From NCBI GenBank assembly GCA_015680685.1, contig MNCI01023742.1, positions 292,489 to 356,488 on the forward strand: DNA of 64,000 bases, read 5' to 3'. This stretch comes from Gnetum montanum (taxonomy: Eukaryota; Streptophyta; Gnetopsida; Gnetales; Gnetaceae). Below are positions 46,956-58,322 of this stretch, one piece after another. Every line of letters starts with the position of its first letter. The stretch's first letter is position 1. The notes below the pieces were generated by a model. It had not been told where the DNA came from, did not search any database, and worked only from the letters and a program-made list of their open reading frames with translations. The position numbers and the translations under genes are program-made.

Positions 46956-47422
46956 GCTTAGACTAGATTCAATGCACCTATGCTATATTAGTTGTACATG
47001 AGTTGGATGGCAATTGCACATTTTTGACCAGGCTTACAGCTTATGGGTCATTTAAGCCCATAAAAAAATACAAATACTTAGAAAAACAAGCTCTTCAGCG
47101 ACACAATTTTTGAAAACTTGAAGAGATTAGGTCCAGCGGTGGCTCCCTTGATTAAAAATTATTATTATTTTTTGTCTTTTGCGTTAGTGGGCTGGAAAAT
47201 TGGAATTTTCCAATGTTTGGTGAAAAATTTTGCAATCATCGGGAGGAAAGTAGCTGGTAGTACCTGGTGGTGGACAGCAATGAGACGTGTGGCAGCAGTG
47301 CAGGATTGGTAACGCGGCAGGGAGGAGGCATCCACGATGCTGCAGCAGGAGCAGTGGCGGTAGACACGGTGTGAGCAGCGGAAAGGTGAAATTTCAGATG
47401 AGCGAATAATTGGTTCATCTAT

Positions 47423-47779
47423 TCATTGGATGTCAATGTTTGGGTCGGGGTGCTGCTGGTGCCGTAATTGGGCAGGAGAGAAGGATGGGACAAAGGAAGG
47501 GTGACAGATGAGGTGGAGGCAATCCCAGTGGACACCGCGGAAGAAGGCATGTGACTTTACGTCCATGGCACGGCACTCACATCCTAACCCAGACCCTGAT
47601 CCTGATTCTGATCCTAGCCTCCACTTGGGATCCTTGACAAGCAAGCGCCGTATCAGATCTCACGCACACGCCTCCAGCTCATCATCCTCCGCCTGCTGAG
47701 GCTGTTCAGGAAATTCCACGTCAGCAGAGACAACGTTGATGAAGGTGCTTTTGTGGCAGGAGGCCTTGAAGGGAGTGTG
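47423..47779 (-). pseudogene. captured AGC protein kinase C-lobe fragment (3' LTR copy)
   Basis: The minus strand reads HTPFKASCHKSTFINVVSADVEFPEQP, in two parts around a Cys. It continues in the same frame across one TGA to DLIRRLLVKDPKWRLG, then DVKSHAFFRGVHWDCLHLI and PSFVPS, ending NIDIQ and a stop. This is the end of a plant AGC kinase: GRTPFKG, FP, ARDLIRRLLVKDPxxRLG, IKxHPFFxGVxW, PPFVP. Pfam-type kinase subdomains X-XI and the start of the AGC tail are present; the ATP site and catalytic loop are absent. The TGA stands where the 5' LTR copy has CGA for Arg, a CpG transition. It lies in U3, in the same sense as the element. Confidence 0.75.
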
Positions 47780-48559
47780 GCTATGGCGAAATAGAAACGG
47801 CAGGAAAAGGTGACGCGAGGAGAAAACAGCGGTGGCAGGGTGAGCGGCATTCTGTGCAATAGCAGCGGTAGAACAACAACGTGTCAGGGCGGAGGGGAAC
47901 AACAACGCGTCAGGGCAGGAGACGGTGATGGCAGCGATGCGGATGCAGCAAAGAGGTGGCGGGAGCGCAGAGGACGCGTGCAGCAATGTGGGGGCAGCGA
48001 ATCAGACGTGGCGGTCATCAGAAGAGATGCAACAGGCATCCAACAGACGCGAAGTGGCGAGCACAGGAGAAGGCAACGTGGGGCAGCGCAGGAGGAAGAG
48101 CAATGCTGCAGAATCAGCAACGTGGAGATGTAGTAGAGACAACAGCACGGTAGGGATGAGAGAGTGGCGCGGTAGGAGAAGGCGGCGATGCAGCACCGGT
48201 TGCGCAAAAACAACGACGGCAGCAACAGAATCGTCAACGGCGGCGGCTGAAACAGCACCCCGACTATTGATGTGTATTGCGAAAATAGTGTATGAGACAG
48301 TGGTCCAGCAAGCATGTTGTGCCTTCAATTCAGTATTCTGAGCTGCGGAAGGGCCAGTAGATTGGCTGTGAGGATTGTACCAAACATGTTCCTTACGTAC
48401 ACCATTTTTTTTTTGTTTTTTTCTGTGCCTGTGCCTCTATTTGAGCTCCTTTGCCTGAGTCCGATGGCCTCTACATGTGTATAATCCAAGCTTGAGATGC
48501 TTGAAAAGTCTTGAATTATTTTTCACTCAAAGTGCCATGCTGAAATTAATGGTGTTTCA

Positions 48560-48573
48560 TTGGCCCCTCTTTG
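48560..48573 (-). other. polypurine tract of the Tat element
   Basis: CAAAGAGGGGCCAA on the minus strand, directly before the LTR start TGAAACACC; primes plus-strand DNA synthesis. Confidence 0.8.
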
Positions 48574-48715
48574 TTGACGTCTAGAGAAATTCACCCGAGA
48601 GGCGTTGACAAAGAAGTACAAAACACCATGAGCAAAAAAAGCATCAAACATTAACCATTAGCCTTTGGCTAGACATTATCGCACCATTTTCAAAAGTACT
48701 TGGGATTGAGGGAAT

Positions 48716-48982
48716 GTGGTTCAGGATGCAAGGGAATCGATTGTAACCAAGGAGGCTAGGAGGTTAAGGGAGATGATTGCTGCTAGGGTTTGTGAGGGGG
48801 GAATGCTCTCTTATGCACAAGTTATGTCATGTGGTCCTTGTCAACAGTCGATTTTTCGGCAGACTTGGAACCAAGAGATAGGAGGTGCGTTCTTTGGAGA
48901 AATGAGACTCTTATGGAGTATTTGCAGGGCCCGTTGTAAACAGCCAAAGCCACGCAGTGATGTGCAACATGGTCTCTTTTAG
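48716..48982 (+). CDS. small antisense ORF in the 3' region of the Tat element (uncertain)
   Basis: An 88-codon plus-strand frame between PPT and minisatellite, opposite to gag-pol. It has a non-repetitive composition (GGMLSYAQVMSCGPCQQSIF). Several plant Tat-clade elements are known to carry an antisense ORF between pol and the 3' LTR. I recognise no domain and cannot show coding conservation, so it may be chance. Confidence 0.25.
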   Translation: MVQDARESIVTKEARRLREMIAARVCEGGMLSYAQVMSCGPCQQSIFRQTWNQEIGGAFFGEMRLLWSICRARCKQPKPRSDVQHGLF

Positions 48983-49554
48983 ACACAAGTGTAACTTTTT
49001 TTCAAGAGCTTACTTTTGTACTGTGCTCATGTTTGAGCACTTGCATTTTGCATCATGTATTCTGTATTGTGTTTTGCATCGCAAGTGCTTAGAGAGCTAT
49101 AGTGTGCAACAGTGTACCAAGAGTTTTGAGATGAGTGGAATGTATCAAGGGGTGTAATCGAATAGGATAAGGGAGTCATGATGGGGAATAGGAAATGTAT
49201 CAGGAGTCAGGAATGTACTTATGAATGGATTGATTAAACCAGTCATGTGAATCAGGAAAAATGTGATACCTTGTTATCATGATGAAGTGCATCTATGCAC
49301 GAACGCCTCAGAAGTATCATCCTGCAAACACAACTCCAAGAAGACAAGAAAACCACAAATGAAACAATCAGCTAAACACTTTAAACAAGGAGATGGAGTC
49401 ACCATGTGCAACTTTCAAAGCAAACAGAATCATGAATAGCATCAGTTTCACTAGACCCCATGGGATGAATCATGCAACAAGTCTCTGTGGAACAGGAACA
49501 GCCAACTGCAACAACATGTCTTTTCCAATTTTTACCTGGTCATCAATGATGTTG
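48983..49554 (-). other. 3' untranslated region of the Tat element
   Basis: No gene recognised between the uncertain antisense frame and the minisatellite. Confidence 0.5.
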
Positions 49555-49916
49555 CTAGTTTATAATCTTAGCGGATTGTCATGGGTTAGTTTTACGTCAT
49601 AACCCCATGGACGGTGCCAGTTTAGCATCGTAGCGGACGGTGCATTGCTAGTTTATAGTCATGGCAAACTATGAAGAGGAAAACTAGTTTATAGTCTTAG
49701 TGGACTTCTGGATGCTAGTTTTATGTCATGGCGGACGGATGTAGCAGTTTAGTGTCATACCGGACAAAATTCTGTGGTATCAGTTTTAAGTCATGATCCA
49801 GGACTGTTCTGTGGTATCAGTTTTAAGTCATGATCCAGGACTGTCTGTGGTATCAGTTTTAAGTCATGATCCAGGACTGTCTGTGGTATCAGTTTTAAGT
49901 CATGATCCAGGATTGT
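49555..49916. repeat. minisatellite after pol in the Tat element
   Basis: Diverged units with the core AGTTTA(T/A)(A/G)GTCAT-N-GCGGAC occupy 49555-49770. Four near-identical 36-37 bp units (start CTGTGGTATCAGTTTTAAGT) begin at 49772, 49809, 49845 and 49881. The array begins next to the pol stop. Confidence 0.85.
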
Positions 49917-49934
49917 GACGTACCTAAATTTTGT

Positions 49935-51150
49935 TAGATGTAGTACCTCTTCAAGTACAAGTGGTTCGTAGGATTGGCGAACTCGTTTCCATCCATGTCA
50001 GCAAGTTTGAATGCTCCATTGTTGTATGCCTTGGTGATTAAATAAGGCCCTTCCTAGTTGGCTGAGAATTTACTTGGATGTTCTCAGGCGGTCTTAAGGA
50101 CTAGATCTCCTTCTTTAAGTGGGCATTTGTGGAGATCGTGCTTATGCCTTTGTCTCTACTGTTCTTGGTACCATTCAATTCGATCGAGAGTTCGTATACG
50201 TTCCTCCTCTACTGTGTCGAGGTCAGCAATGCGTAATTCATCGTTTTGACTTTCATCAAGGAGACTGGAGAGAGTTATCCTCAATGAGGGAACCTACAAT
50301 TCTAAAGGTAAAATAGCTTCAGATCCGTATACAAGACTATATGGAGTTTTACGTGTGGATGTTCGATGTGTTGTTCTATAAGCCCACAATGTGTAGACCA
50401 GTTGTTCATGCCATCGTTTCTTGCTCTAATTCAGCATCTTTTTGAGTATCATGATGACAGTTTTATTTGTAGCCTCCGCTTGACCATTACTCTGTGGGTA
50501 GTAAGGTGATGAAAATGCATGTTTAATGCCTAGACTTTCACAAAAACTTTTGGTATCTGCGCTGCTGAATTGTGGCCCATTATCAGTAACGATGGTCATT
50601 GGAACACCAAAACGGGTTATAATATTTTCCATTATAAAGGTGCAAACATGTTTTGATGTGGTCTTCCTAAGAGGAATAGCTTCCACCCATTTTGTGAAAT
50701 ATTCAGTTGCAGTGATAATGAAGCTATGACCTGCTGAAGATGATGGTATTATCGGTCCAATTAAATCTAAACCCCATTTTTGGAATGGCCATGTGATTTG
50801 TGTAGTATGCAGTTCGTTAGGTGACACATGTATCAGATTACTATGCTTTTGGCAGATGTCACATGTCCTAACTTTGGAGAAGCAGTCGGATTCCATGTGT
50901 GGCCAGTAATAGCCTAAGCGCCTAATATTTGTAGCCATTGCTTTAGGTGCTATGTGTCCTCCACAAATTCCTTCATGGATTTGTTCTACAATTTTTTGAC
51001 CATCAGTGCTACTAACACATGTTAGTAAAATACCTTCATATGATTTACGACACAAGGTGTCACCTATTAATGTGTATTGGCGAGAGCATTTTCGTATGGC
51101 ATCCTTTTGGGCATGTGTCAAGTGTTGTGGAGGTCCACCTTTTAGAAGAT
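49935..51150 (-). pseudogene. integrase of the Tat element
   Basis: The zinc-binding part is HIAPKAMATNIRRLGYYWPHME...CDICQK (about 50955-50845). Catalytic core: FQKWGLDLIGPI (Asp), IVTDNGPQFSS (Asp) and YYPQSNGQAEATNK (Glu), so D-D-E is complete. The open frame runs from 51409 to 50426. Beyond a stop the C-terminal part continues (WAYRTTHRTSTRKTPYSLVYGS, LKEGDLVL, EGPYLITKAY) to about 49935, with about four stops. The core is well preserved. Confidence 0.85.
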
Positions 51151-51289
51151 ACTCTTTTATGTCATCATACCATTCTATTGCATGTGTTGTACTAACGGAT
51201 GCTATAGGTGTTTCATTTAGAGTGTTAATTATAGGTTTGGCACAACTTGTTATAGAACTAGGTAATGCATGAAACATTTCAGGCATCAT

Positions 51290-52017
51290 GTTTAAGGCTA
51301 GTGTGGCAAGTGCATCAGCAATGGTATTCCTACTTCTAGGGATGTGTTGTATATCCACCTCTACTAGTTGTCTCACTAGATGTTTAGTCAAATCACAATA
51401 CGGCTGCAAATGGAGATCTTTTCATTTGTAGGCTTCAGTGACTTGATTAATAACTAATTGCGAATCACCTCGAACTACAAGGCGTGAGATTCCTGAAGTT
51501 AGCGCTTTTTGAAGTCCTCTAAGAAGACCTTCATATTCTGCTATGTTATTGGTGCAAGAGAAGTTTAAGCGATAAGCAGAAGGTTGGATGTCCCCAGAGG
51601 GGCATATTAAAATAGCTGCGGCACTTCCTCCACGAGAGGTTGAGGCCCCATCAAAGTAGAGAATTGCCTCATAATTATCAGGTACAGTGTCTATACTGTT
51701 AACATTTTCATTTGAGGATTCGGGGTTTATTGTTGTTTGATCGTATGTCAGTGAGACAGTTAATTGCGTGGCTATTGCTTGACCTTTTGTGGAAGATTGA
51801 GCGACATAGTGTAAATCAAATTCTGCAATCATCGCTTTCCACCTAGCTAACCTACTTGACTCATAGATGTTATTAGTGATGGCACGGAGAACATTATCTT
51901 TGCAAATGATGTACACTTGATTACGGAAGAGATAATGTCTCCATTTCTTCAAAGAGAAGAAAAGGGCAAGGCATGATTTTTCTACATTGTTGTATCGTTG
52001 TTCATGGGCTATTAAAG
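51290..52017 (-). pseudogene. dual RNase H domains of the Tat element
   Basis: Past the gap, 51952-51760 holds the end of the gypsy RNase H (FRNQVYIICKDNVLRAITN, ARWKAMIAEFDLHYV). Next is the archaeal-type RNase H at 51690-51300: LYFDGASTSRGGSAAAILI, NNIAEYEGLLRGLQKA, LVVRGDSQLVINQV, then HIPRSRNTIADALATLA. A stop (51419-51421 region) splits the second domain. Acquisition of this second RNase H defines the Tat/Ogre clade. Confidence 0.85.
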
Positions 52018-52194
52018 NNNNNNNNNNNNNNNNNNNNNNNNNNNNNNNNNNNNNNNNNNNNNNNNNNNNNNNNNNNNNNNNNNNNNNNNNNNNNNNNNNN
52101 NNNNNNNNNNNNNNNNNNNNNNNNNNNNNNNNNNNNNNNNNNNNNNNNNNNNNNNNNNNNNNNNNNNNNNNNNNNNNNNNNNNNNNNNNNNNNN
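52018..52194. other. assembly gap (177 N) within RT-RNase H
   Basis: A run of N between RT (LGFLVSETGIQV) and RNase H. Sequence on both sides belongs to one element in one orientation, so the order is sound, though the true length is unknown. Confidence 1.
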
Positions 52195-53234
52195 TCTACC
52201 TGTATCCCTGTTTCGGAAACTAGGAAACCAAGCATTTTGCCTGTTTTAACACCAAAGACACACTTTTTTGGATTAAGCCTAAGGTCATATTTGAGACAAC
52301 GTTTAAGCACTAAGTCTAGATCTTTTGCATGTTGTTTAGTTGTTTTAGACTTGAGTGCTATATCATCAACATAATCATTGAGCAAACTAAGCATGTAGTC
52401 ACTAAATATATATGTCATTGCTCATTGGTATGTAGCACCCACATTCTTAAGGCCAAATGGCATCATCGTATAACAAAATGTCCCCCAAGGTGTCATAAAA
52501 GTTGTTCTAAGTTGATGTTCTGGCTTAATTCTTATCTGATTGTAGCCTGAAAATCCATCCATAAAGGATAATAATGCATGCCCAGCAGTTGTGTCAATAA
52601 GTTGATCAATATTGGGTAGGGGAAAGTCATCTTTTATGGTGGCTATGTTGAGGTCACGGAAATCAATACATATCCGTATACTACCATTCTTCTTGGGGAC
52701 CACAACAATGTTTGACATCCAATCAGAATAGTCAATGGCTCGGATGAAACCAGCTTGGTAAAGATTCGTGATCTCAGCGCGGACTACTAATGCGACTTCG
52801 GGTCTAACCTTTCGTGCTTTTTGTTTTACTGGTTTGATTTTTTCATCAAGGATAATGTTATGTTGGATGATCCGGGGGTCTAGTCCTGGCATGTCTATAT
52901 ATGACCATGCGAATATTTTTACGTTGTCTTTTAATACCTGAGTGATGTCACCTACGAGTTGTGGGTCTAGTAAGGCACTTAATTTCAAGGTCTTGGCTTC
53001 GCCATTAACTGTGGTAATGGGGATCTCAACTAGAGGATCTTCAGTGATATTGTTAGCTTCTAGGTCTAGAGTTTTGGCTACGTTTTTAGGTCAGTCTGGC
53101 GTTTCTTGAGTGGAGGCTATCAAATCGGTATAGGTGGATGGACTTAGATCCAAAGATTCTGGGCGAATTGCTCTTTCTATATCTCTGTATGGTCCATTGA
53201 GAGATAATATTGAGAGGATGTTGTGGTTGGCCAT
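52195..53234 (-). pseudogene. reverse transcriptase of the Tat element
   Basis: The frame starts at ATG 53234 (MANHNILSILSLNGPYRDIE). It passes a TGA near 53090 and is open at 52988-52422: KIFAWSYIDMPGLDP, IVVVPKKNGSIRICIDFRDLN, LLSFMDGFSGYNQI, WGTFCYTMMPFGLKNVGATYQ. A TGA follows at an expected Arg. Then come AMTYIFSD and the polymerase box YVDDIALKS, up to KMLGFLVSETGIQV at the gap. The catalytic Asp pair is intact. A pyrimidine-rich tract ending TTTTAATTGGCAG (to 53246) stands 11 bases before the ATG and looks like a splice acceptor. Confidence 0.85.
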
Positions 53235-53245
53235 GATACTCGCTC

Positions 53246-53852
53246 CTGCCAATTAAAACAGGAGCAAAATGAGAGAGATTCCCTCAATAAGAGAGTTACA
53301 AAGTGTAAATGAATATAGGATAACTAGTTTGGTGGAACGTATAAAGACTGATGTAATGGCCTGGATTTTAATTACGGTATAACATGGTTGCATAGTTATC
53401 TTTATGTTTCATGTAAATGTTTTTTTGTCATTTTTCATGTTTTTTTTATTGCTTTTTCTGTGTTTTCTAAAGTATATGTGTGCAACTGAATGTAAGGTTG
53501 GAAAAGAAGGCAACAACCGCGCATGAGTCTAAATTGTAACTTGTAACTTGTAAGCAAAAAAAAAAAAATTAGTGTGAGATGACGAGAATTTGTTGGCTCT
53601 AGTTTAAAGCCATTTCGGGCTTGTTACATCAGTTTAAAGTCTTGATGGACATGGTGGGCCAAAGGTAGTAACATTTTCAAGAGGTTTTAAATGGAACCGG
53701 CCATTTCTGACCGTGGCTAGTTTAATGTCATTGCGGACGTTTGTTGGTAATTTTAACGTCATACCGGATGTGTCGTAGTTTAACGTCATTTCAGACAGTT
53801 CATAGTTTAACGTCATTTTGGACATTTAGTATCATTCGCTCTAGTTGTTAAG
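53246..53852 (-). other. pro-RT spacer, probable Ogre/Tat-type intron, with minisatellite
   Basis: About 600 bp full of stops between gag-pro and RT. Its 3' end (minus strand) is an acceptor-like TTGCTCCTGTTTTAATTGGCAG. A donor was not fixed; GTTAAG near 53880 is one candidate. At 53580-53825 the units (core AGTTTAACGTCAT-N-CGGAC) match the array after pol. Ogre-type elements are known to have an intron in this position. Confidence 0.5.
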
Positions 53853-56800
53853 TTATCTCTTGATCTTTTGTAGCTTAACATGTGGGGCTGGGTGTATGGG
53901 TATGACTTTATATTCACCTTCCCCTTCATCAGTGATGTTAAAGGGTAGTTCCGACCAAGAGACATCAGCAGGAATGGCTCCTATGTCTGTGTCTTCTTGA
54001 GTTTCTTCAGTGTTAGTTGGATTGTAAGTCAACATTGGGTTCACGTTCTGACGTATGTTCATGGTTTCTTGTTTAGGCTTAATGAACTCAACTTCTGACC
54101 CTTTATCTACCTCAAGATATGAGGAAGTGATCGATGGTGTTGTATCCCCATGTATGATGATCTCACCACTTTCGTAAGGTAGGTGTATCTCCTGATGGAT
54201 TGGTGAAGATACGGCTTTAAGTTGAGCTAGCCAAGGACGTCCTAGGATTAGATTAAACCCTGGCATTTCATCAACCACTACGAATTCGGCTGATGTAGGG
54301 AATTGGTCTCCGGCTATGAAGTCTAAGGTAACCATGCCTTTTACTCCCACACGGGAACCACTGAAGGATCTCAAGAAAGAGGTTGTTGTAGGTTGTATTT
54401 GTTCAGTGAGTCCCAGTTTTTCAATGATGGAAAAAGGTATTACATTTGTTGCTGCACCATCATCAACATGCACCCTACGTATTTTGAAATTATGAACCTG
54501 TATTGTTATGAACATAGGGGCTGTGGTGATTTCCCTTGTTTTCTCATCTAGCTTAATGTCCTTAACATGAAATTCTAAGGATGTGGTCTTTGATTCCTGA
54601 AGTTGTGGGGATAATACCGCATAAATGGATGGTTCGTCTGCAGGGAGATCCTCACTAACAGGAATTGAAGTTAACATTTGTACGAGAGCCTCTCGATGCA
54701 CTGGTGAAGTCATTACTAGGTCATACAAACTTAAAGAAGCATTCTTTTGTTTTAAGGCTTGCGTGACTTGGGTCAATGCATTAGCTAGGTCTTTACCATT
54801 TGGAACATTCTTATCCATAGAGATTTGATCCATTTGACCTAACATTCGTATTTCCTGTGGAGGGGCTTTTACATTAGTAGTTGAGAATGTTGGGTTTGGA
54901 ATATGACTTGTACTAGGCTCTTTAACGGATGAACTCATGGGAACGGTGCTCAATGGTGTAGGCCTTGGCAGACCTAATTCATGTCTATGGTTTTCTCTCT
55001 CCATGCGTTCTCTTTTTTCTCTTTCTAAGCGCTCTCTTATTAGCCTATCGGCAAGACGTTCTCGCGCAAGTCGTCGAGAAGTGGAGATGGGTTGTGTGCC
55101 AGAGTGTTTTGGCACTTGGATCACAAAGGGAATGGGTCAGTTTTCAGATGGTGTGTTTGTTGTGGTGGCAACTGAAGGAGGTATGTGGATGATGAATGGT
55201 TTTGATGGTGTCGGGGATGTGCGTGTGGTAAAAGGGATTTGAGGAGATGTCGGGGTAGGGGCGTTTTCTAAAGGCCTCCGAATCACAAAAGGTCTTCGCG
55301 GGATGTCTTGTCTATTTTCAATATGGATAGTATTAATCACATATGGGGCATCGTTGATTTTCATATTGAGAGGATCTTTATAGACCCTCATGGATTGATT
55401 TTGGGGCCTTACTGGGTTTGTCTCGTCGAATGCTACTTCACCCCCATCTATCATGTGTTGTATGTCTTGCTTCAATACATAGCAGTAATCAGTCCTGTGA
55501 TCACACCGTTGATGATACTCATAAAACCTGTCCAACCTAAAACCTTTTGGGATAGGAGGTTCGTTGGGTGTTGCTAAGGCTGGATTTTCGGCCAATTCGC
55601 AAAAGCGATCATGTCTTTGTGAGGCCGTGGGAGACATTTGTTTATGTTGAATTAACCCGACCTTTAGAAGTTGTTCAAGCATTTGTGAAGGCTTCATGGG
55701 AAATGGTGTGTACTGAGTAGGGTCTTTTCTTTCGAAGGTACGTGCATGACCTATGTTGTTATTTCTATTTGAGGAGCTTTCAGGTGTGTGAGTGGATGCT
55801 GTTCTTTCATAGTTGTTTGGGATAGTGGGTTGTTTTCCCTCAACCACTGCTGCTACCATTGTTTTGGGTTTATCCTTCCTTATGTGTTGACTTCTAAAGG
55901 TTGAGTAGGCTGGATCATTACTTGTTTGTGCTGCTTCTTCTATGTCTTTGATTTGTACAAATGCTTGACTCAATGTGCGGGCCTTTAGGTAGTAAAGTTT
56001 TGACTTGATAAAGTCATTTACGGCTGACTTAAGGATAGTGAGTAAATATGTTTTGGGGATAGGTTCATGAAGTTCGTTTAAGGCTGCACTCCACCTTTGG
56101 ATAAATTTCTGTGCTGGCTCTAAAGGTGCTTGTTTAATTTGAATCAAGCTATCTAATGTGGCTTCAGGTTTTAAGTTGTACTTGAAACGAGTGACAAACT
56201 GGTGCAACAAATTCTCTAAAGAAGATATGGAGCTACGGGGTAAAGATCAGTACCAGTCTAAGGCTTTTCCAGTTAAGGACATTGCAAACACTCACAAGAT
56301 TACATGGGGCCATGCTTGAAGTAAAAGGCTTTCGGTTCTAAATGTTACTAGGTGGGCATCTGGGTCTCCTTCTCCATTGTACTTGGTCAGTTGAGGTAAT
56401 GAGACTCCTTTTGGCAAGGTCAAGGGTGGAACTGAGGGGTCAATCGGGTCATCTTGATAGAAATCTAATACCTTGACTTCCTCATTGTTGAAATTTTTAA
56501 GGTGTTTTAATTCTTCTGCTAACGTGTGCATCATTTTTTGTGTGTTTGCCCATTCTTGGGCGGTAGGAAAACCAATGGATTGAGTTGATTGTGGATGATA
56601 ATGGTTTGATTGTTGCATTGTTTGTGGAAAAGTAGGTTGTTGGGCTAACATTTGTTGTGGTGGGATGGTATTCGGGACTGAGACTACCGGTGGAACCCAT
56701 TGCCCACCCACATGTTGTGAGGTAACACCTTGAATATGTTGGGTAGGAGTAATCAATGGTGCCCTATGAATTTGCATCTGGGGTATGTAGTGGGTGGATG

Positions 56801-57563
56801 TGGAAGCTGGTATGACTGACGGTATTCCCACTACTTGAGGTTGGGGGATTGACCCTACGTTGGTTTGGTGGAGTTGTTGGGACTGTACTAGTGGAGGAAT
56901 GATGGAAGTGGACGAATCAGAGTGAATGTTATTGAGCACGGAAAAGATAGGGATGGAATGGGGAACATGTTCTTGAATGTTTGTGGATGAAGAAGGAAAC
57001 ATATTTTCTTCTAGGAAAGGATGGGATAATAGGTTTGTGTGGGCATGGGGGCTAACAGTATGGTATGATTCTCCATGTTCAGATTGGGCTGTAAAGTCAT
57101 CTTCTTCATCTTGAGGCTCTATGAGAGGTAGTTGTAAGGCTTGAGTTTTAACCATGAGAAGTTGGGATATGAGTTTATGATGGTTTTCAGATAGTGGGAT
57201 TATGTCAAAAGCTGAAGGGATAAACTCATGTCCTCCTTTGTGGATGAATTCATATTCTCGCTTAGCTTCCCTCTCCATACGATCAATGGGCAAGTTGGCT
57301 TGGATTTTTACACAAATGAAGTTATATTGCTCTGGTGTAAGAGTTGCATGAATGGGGCCTTTGCCTTGTAGCATAAGGGATTGGCGTGTAGGGCCTTGAG
57401 GATTTATGTGTTCAATAACGGTTATAGATTCCGTAGCAGTCATAGGGTTTGAAGCAATTGGTAGTGTTACTAGGTTGACTTGGGAAGATTCTATGATAAA
57501 TGTGAATGGACTGGGATAGACGAATGGAGTTTTGATAGGTAGTGAGGCTTTGATTAATAACAA
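53853..57563 (-). pseudogene. gag-protease of the Tat element
   Basis: One frame spans 57563-53853, broken only by stops near 56293, 56248 and 55136. The N-terminal part contains PIHATLTPEQYNFICVKIQA. The capsid domain has SLTGKALDWY (stop) SLPRSS and QFVTRFKYNLKPEATLDSLI, ALNELHEPIPK. A Cys/His region, DRFYEYHQRCDHRTDYCYVLKQ, is at about 55500. Arg/Glu-rich RERLADRLIRERLEREKRER follows (about 55070-55015). Protease: VHVDDGAATNVIP (54480-54440) and FNLILGRPWLAQL (54265-54230). The final stop is at 53853. The likely ATG is lost in this copy (ATA at 57494). Confidence 0.85.
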
Positions 57564-57569
57564 GAAAGT

Positions 57570-57588
57570 GGCCCTCCCTCTAGCGCCA
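57570..57588 (-). other. primer-binding site next to the middle LTR copy
   Basis: TGGCGCTAGAGGGAGGGCC, five bases after the LTR end AGTACA. The priming tRNA is not identified. Confidence 0.65.
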
Positions 57589-57593
57589 AAAAC

Positions 57594-58322
57594 TGTACTG
57601 ACTTAAATCGTCGGTGTAAGGCTGGAAGGGAAAAAAACACCGAGAGATCGTTGGGCAGTCATAGCGGACCCTGCCTTCGCTTGAGGGCAAGCTGGAAAAG
57701 GGAACGAAGGCAGAGTGCCTTGGATGGTTTGTACGCAAATCAACCAAGGACTTCCCTGAGCGTAAGCTACGGCTAGCGCTGGGGTTATCGTAACCGGTAT
57801 GTAGACGGAATGTAAACAACGATACGAAGTGTAAATAAGTGTACTGAGTTATGAATAAAGCGTAAACCAAGTTATATTGTAAATAGAACATAAACTAAAG
57901 TAAATAATGTAAATGAGAGGCAATAATGAAACTGTATTGTATTGTTTTTTTGAAAAATGTGCACCGGTCAAAGCGTAGTTGCACAAGTGTGAATGGCAAG
58001 TCAAACGCCTAGCCCCAGGAGGATATGATGCGACGATGTGAAAAGAACTTGAAAGCCAAAAATCGGATGTGCTGAGCGCCCAAGGATTGCAAGTTTTTTC
58101 CTCCTTCGGAATCGCTAACTTCTCCAATCTTTGCCTCTTCCAATCTTCTTCTCCTTCTTGCTGCTTTTGCTTTTTCTTCTCTTGCCTCCTCCTTTTTCTT
58201 TTTGTCCCTTTTTTTTGTGTTTTTTCTGTGCCTGTGCCTGTATTTGAGCTCCTTTGCCTGAGTCCGATGGCCTCTGCATTTGTATAATCCAAGCTTGAGA
58301 TGCTTGAAAAGTCTTGAATTAT
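57594..58322 (-). repeat. third, internally deleted LTR copy in the Tat element
   Basis: 57594-58212 matches the LTR start at 59074-59695. 58213-58322 matches 61205-61313. About 1.5 kb of LTR between two T-tracts is missing, and the last about 40 bp of LTR is replaced by gag sequence. Confidence 0.85.

Larger units (their letters stand above)
46278..48559 (-). repeat. 3' LTR of the Tat element
   Basis: 2282 bp, nearly the same length as the 5' LTR. It contains a polypyrimidine stretch, a TATA box, and about 1 kb of GC-rich sequence (47270-48330) that includes the AGC kinase fragment. Confidence 0.9.

Noticed and set aside
47810-48341. Plus-strand ORFs over the GC-rich LTR region as host genes
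   Set aside because: They overlap on both strands, have biased composition, are opposite to the recognisable kinase frame, and recur in both LTRs.
50426-57563. An integrated plant pararetrovirus
   Set aside because: Integrase, LTRs, PBS and target duplication are present and no movement protein is seen; it is a Ty3/gypsy element.
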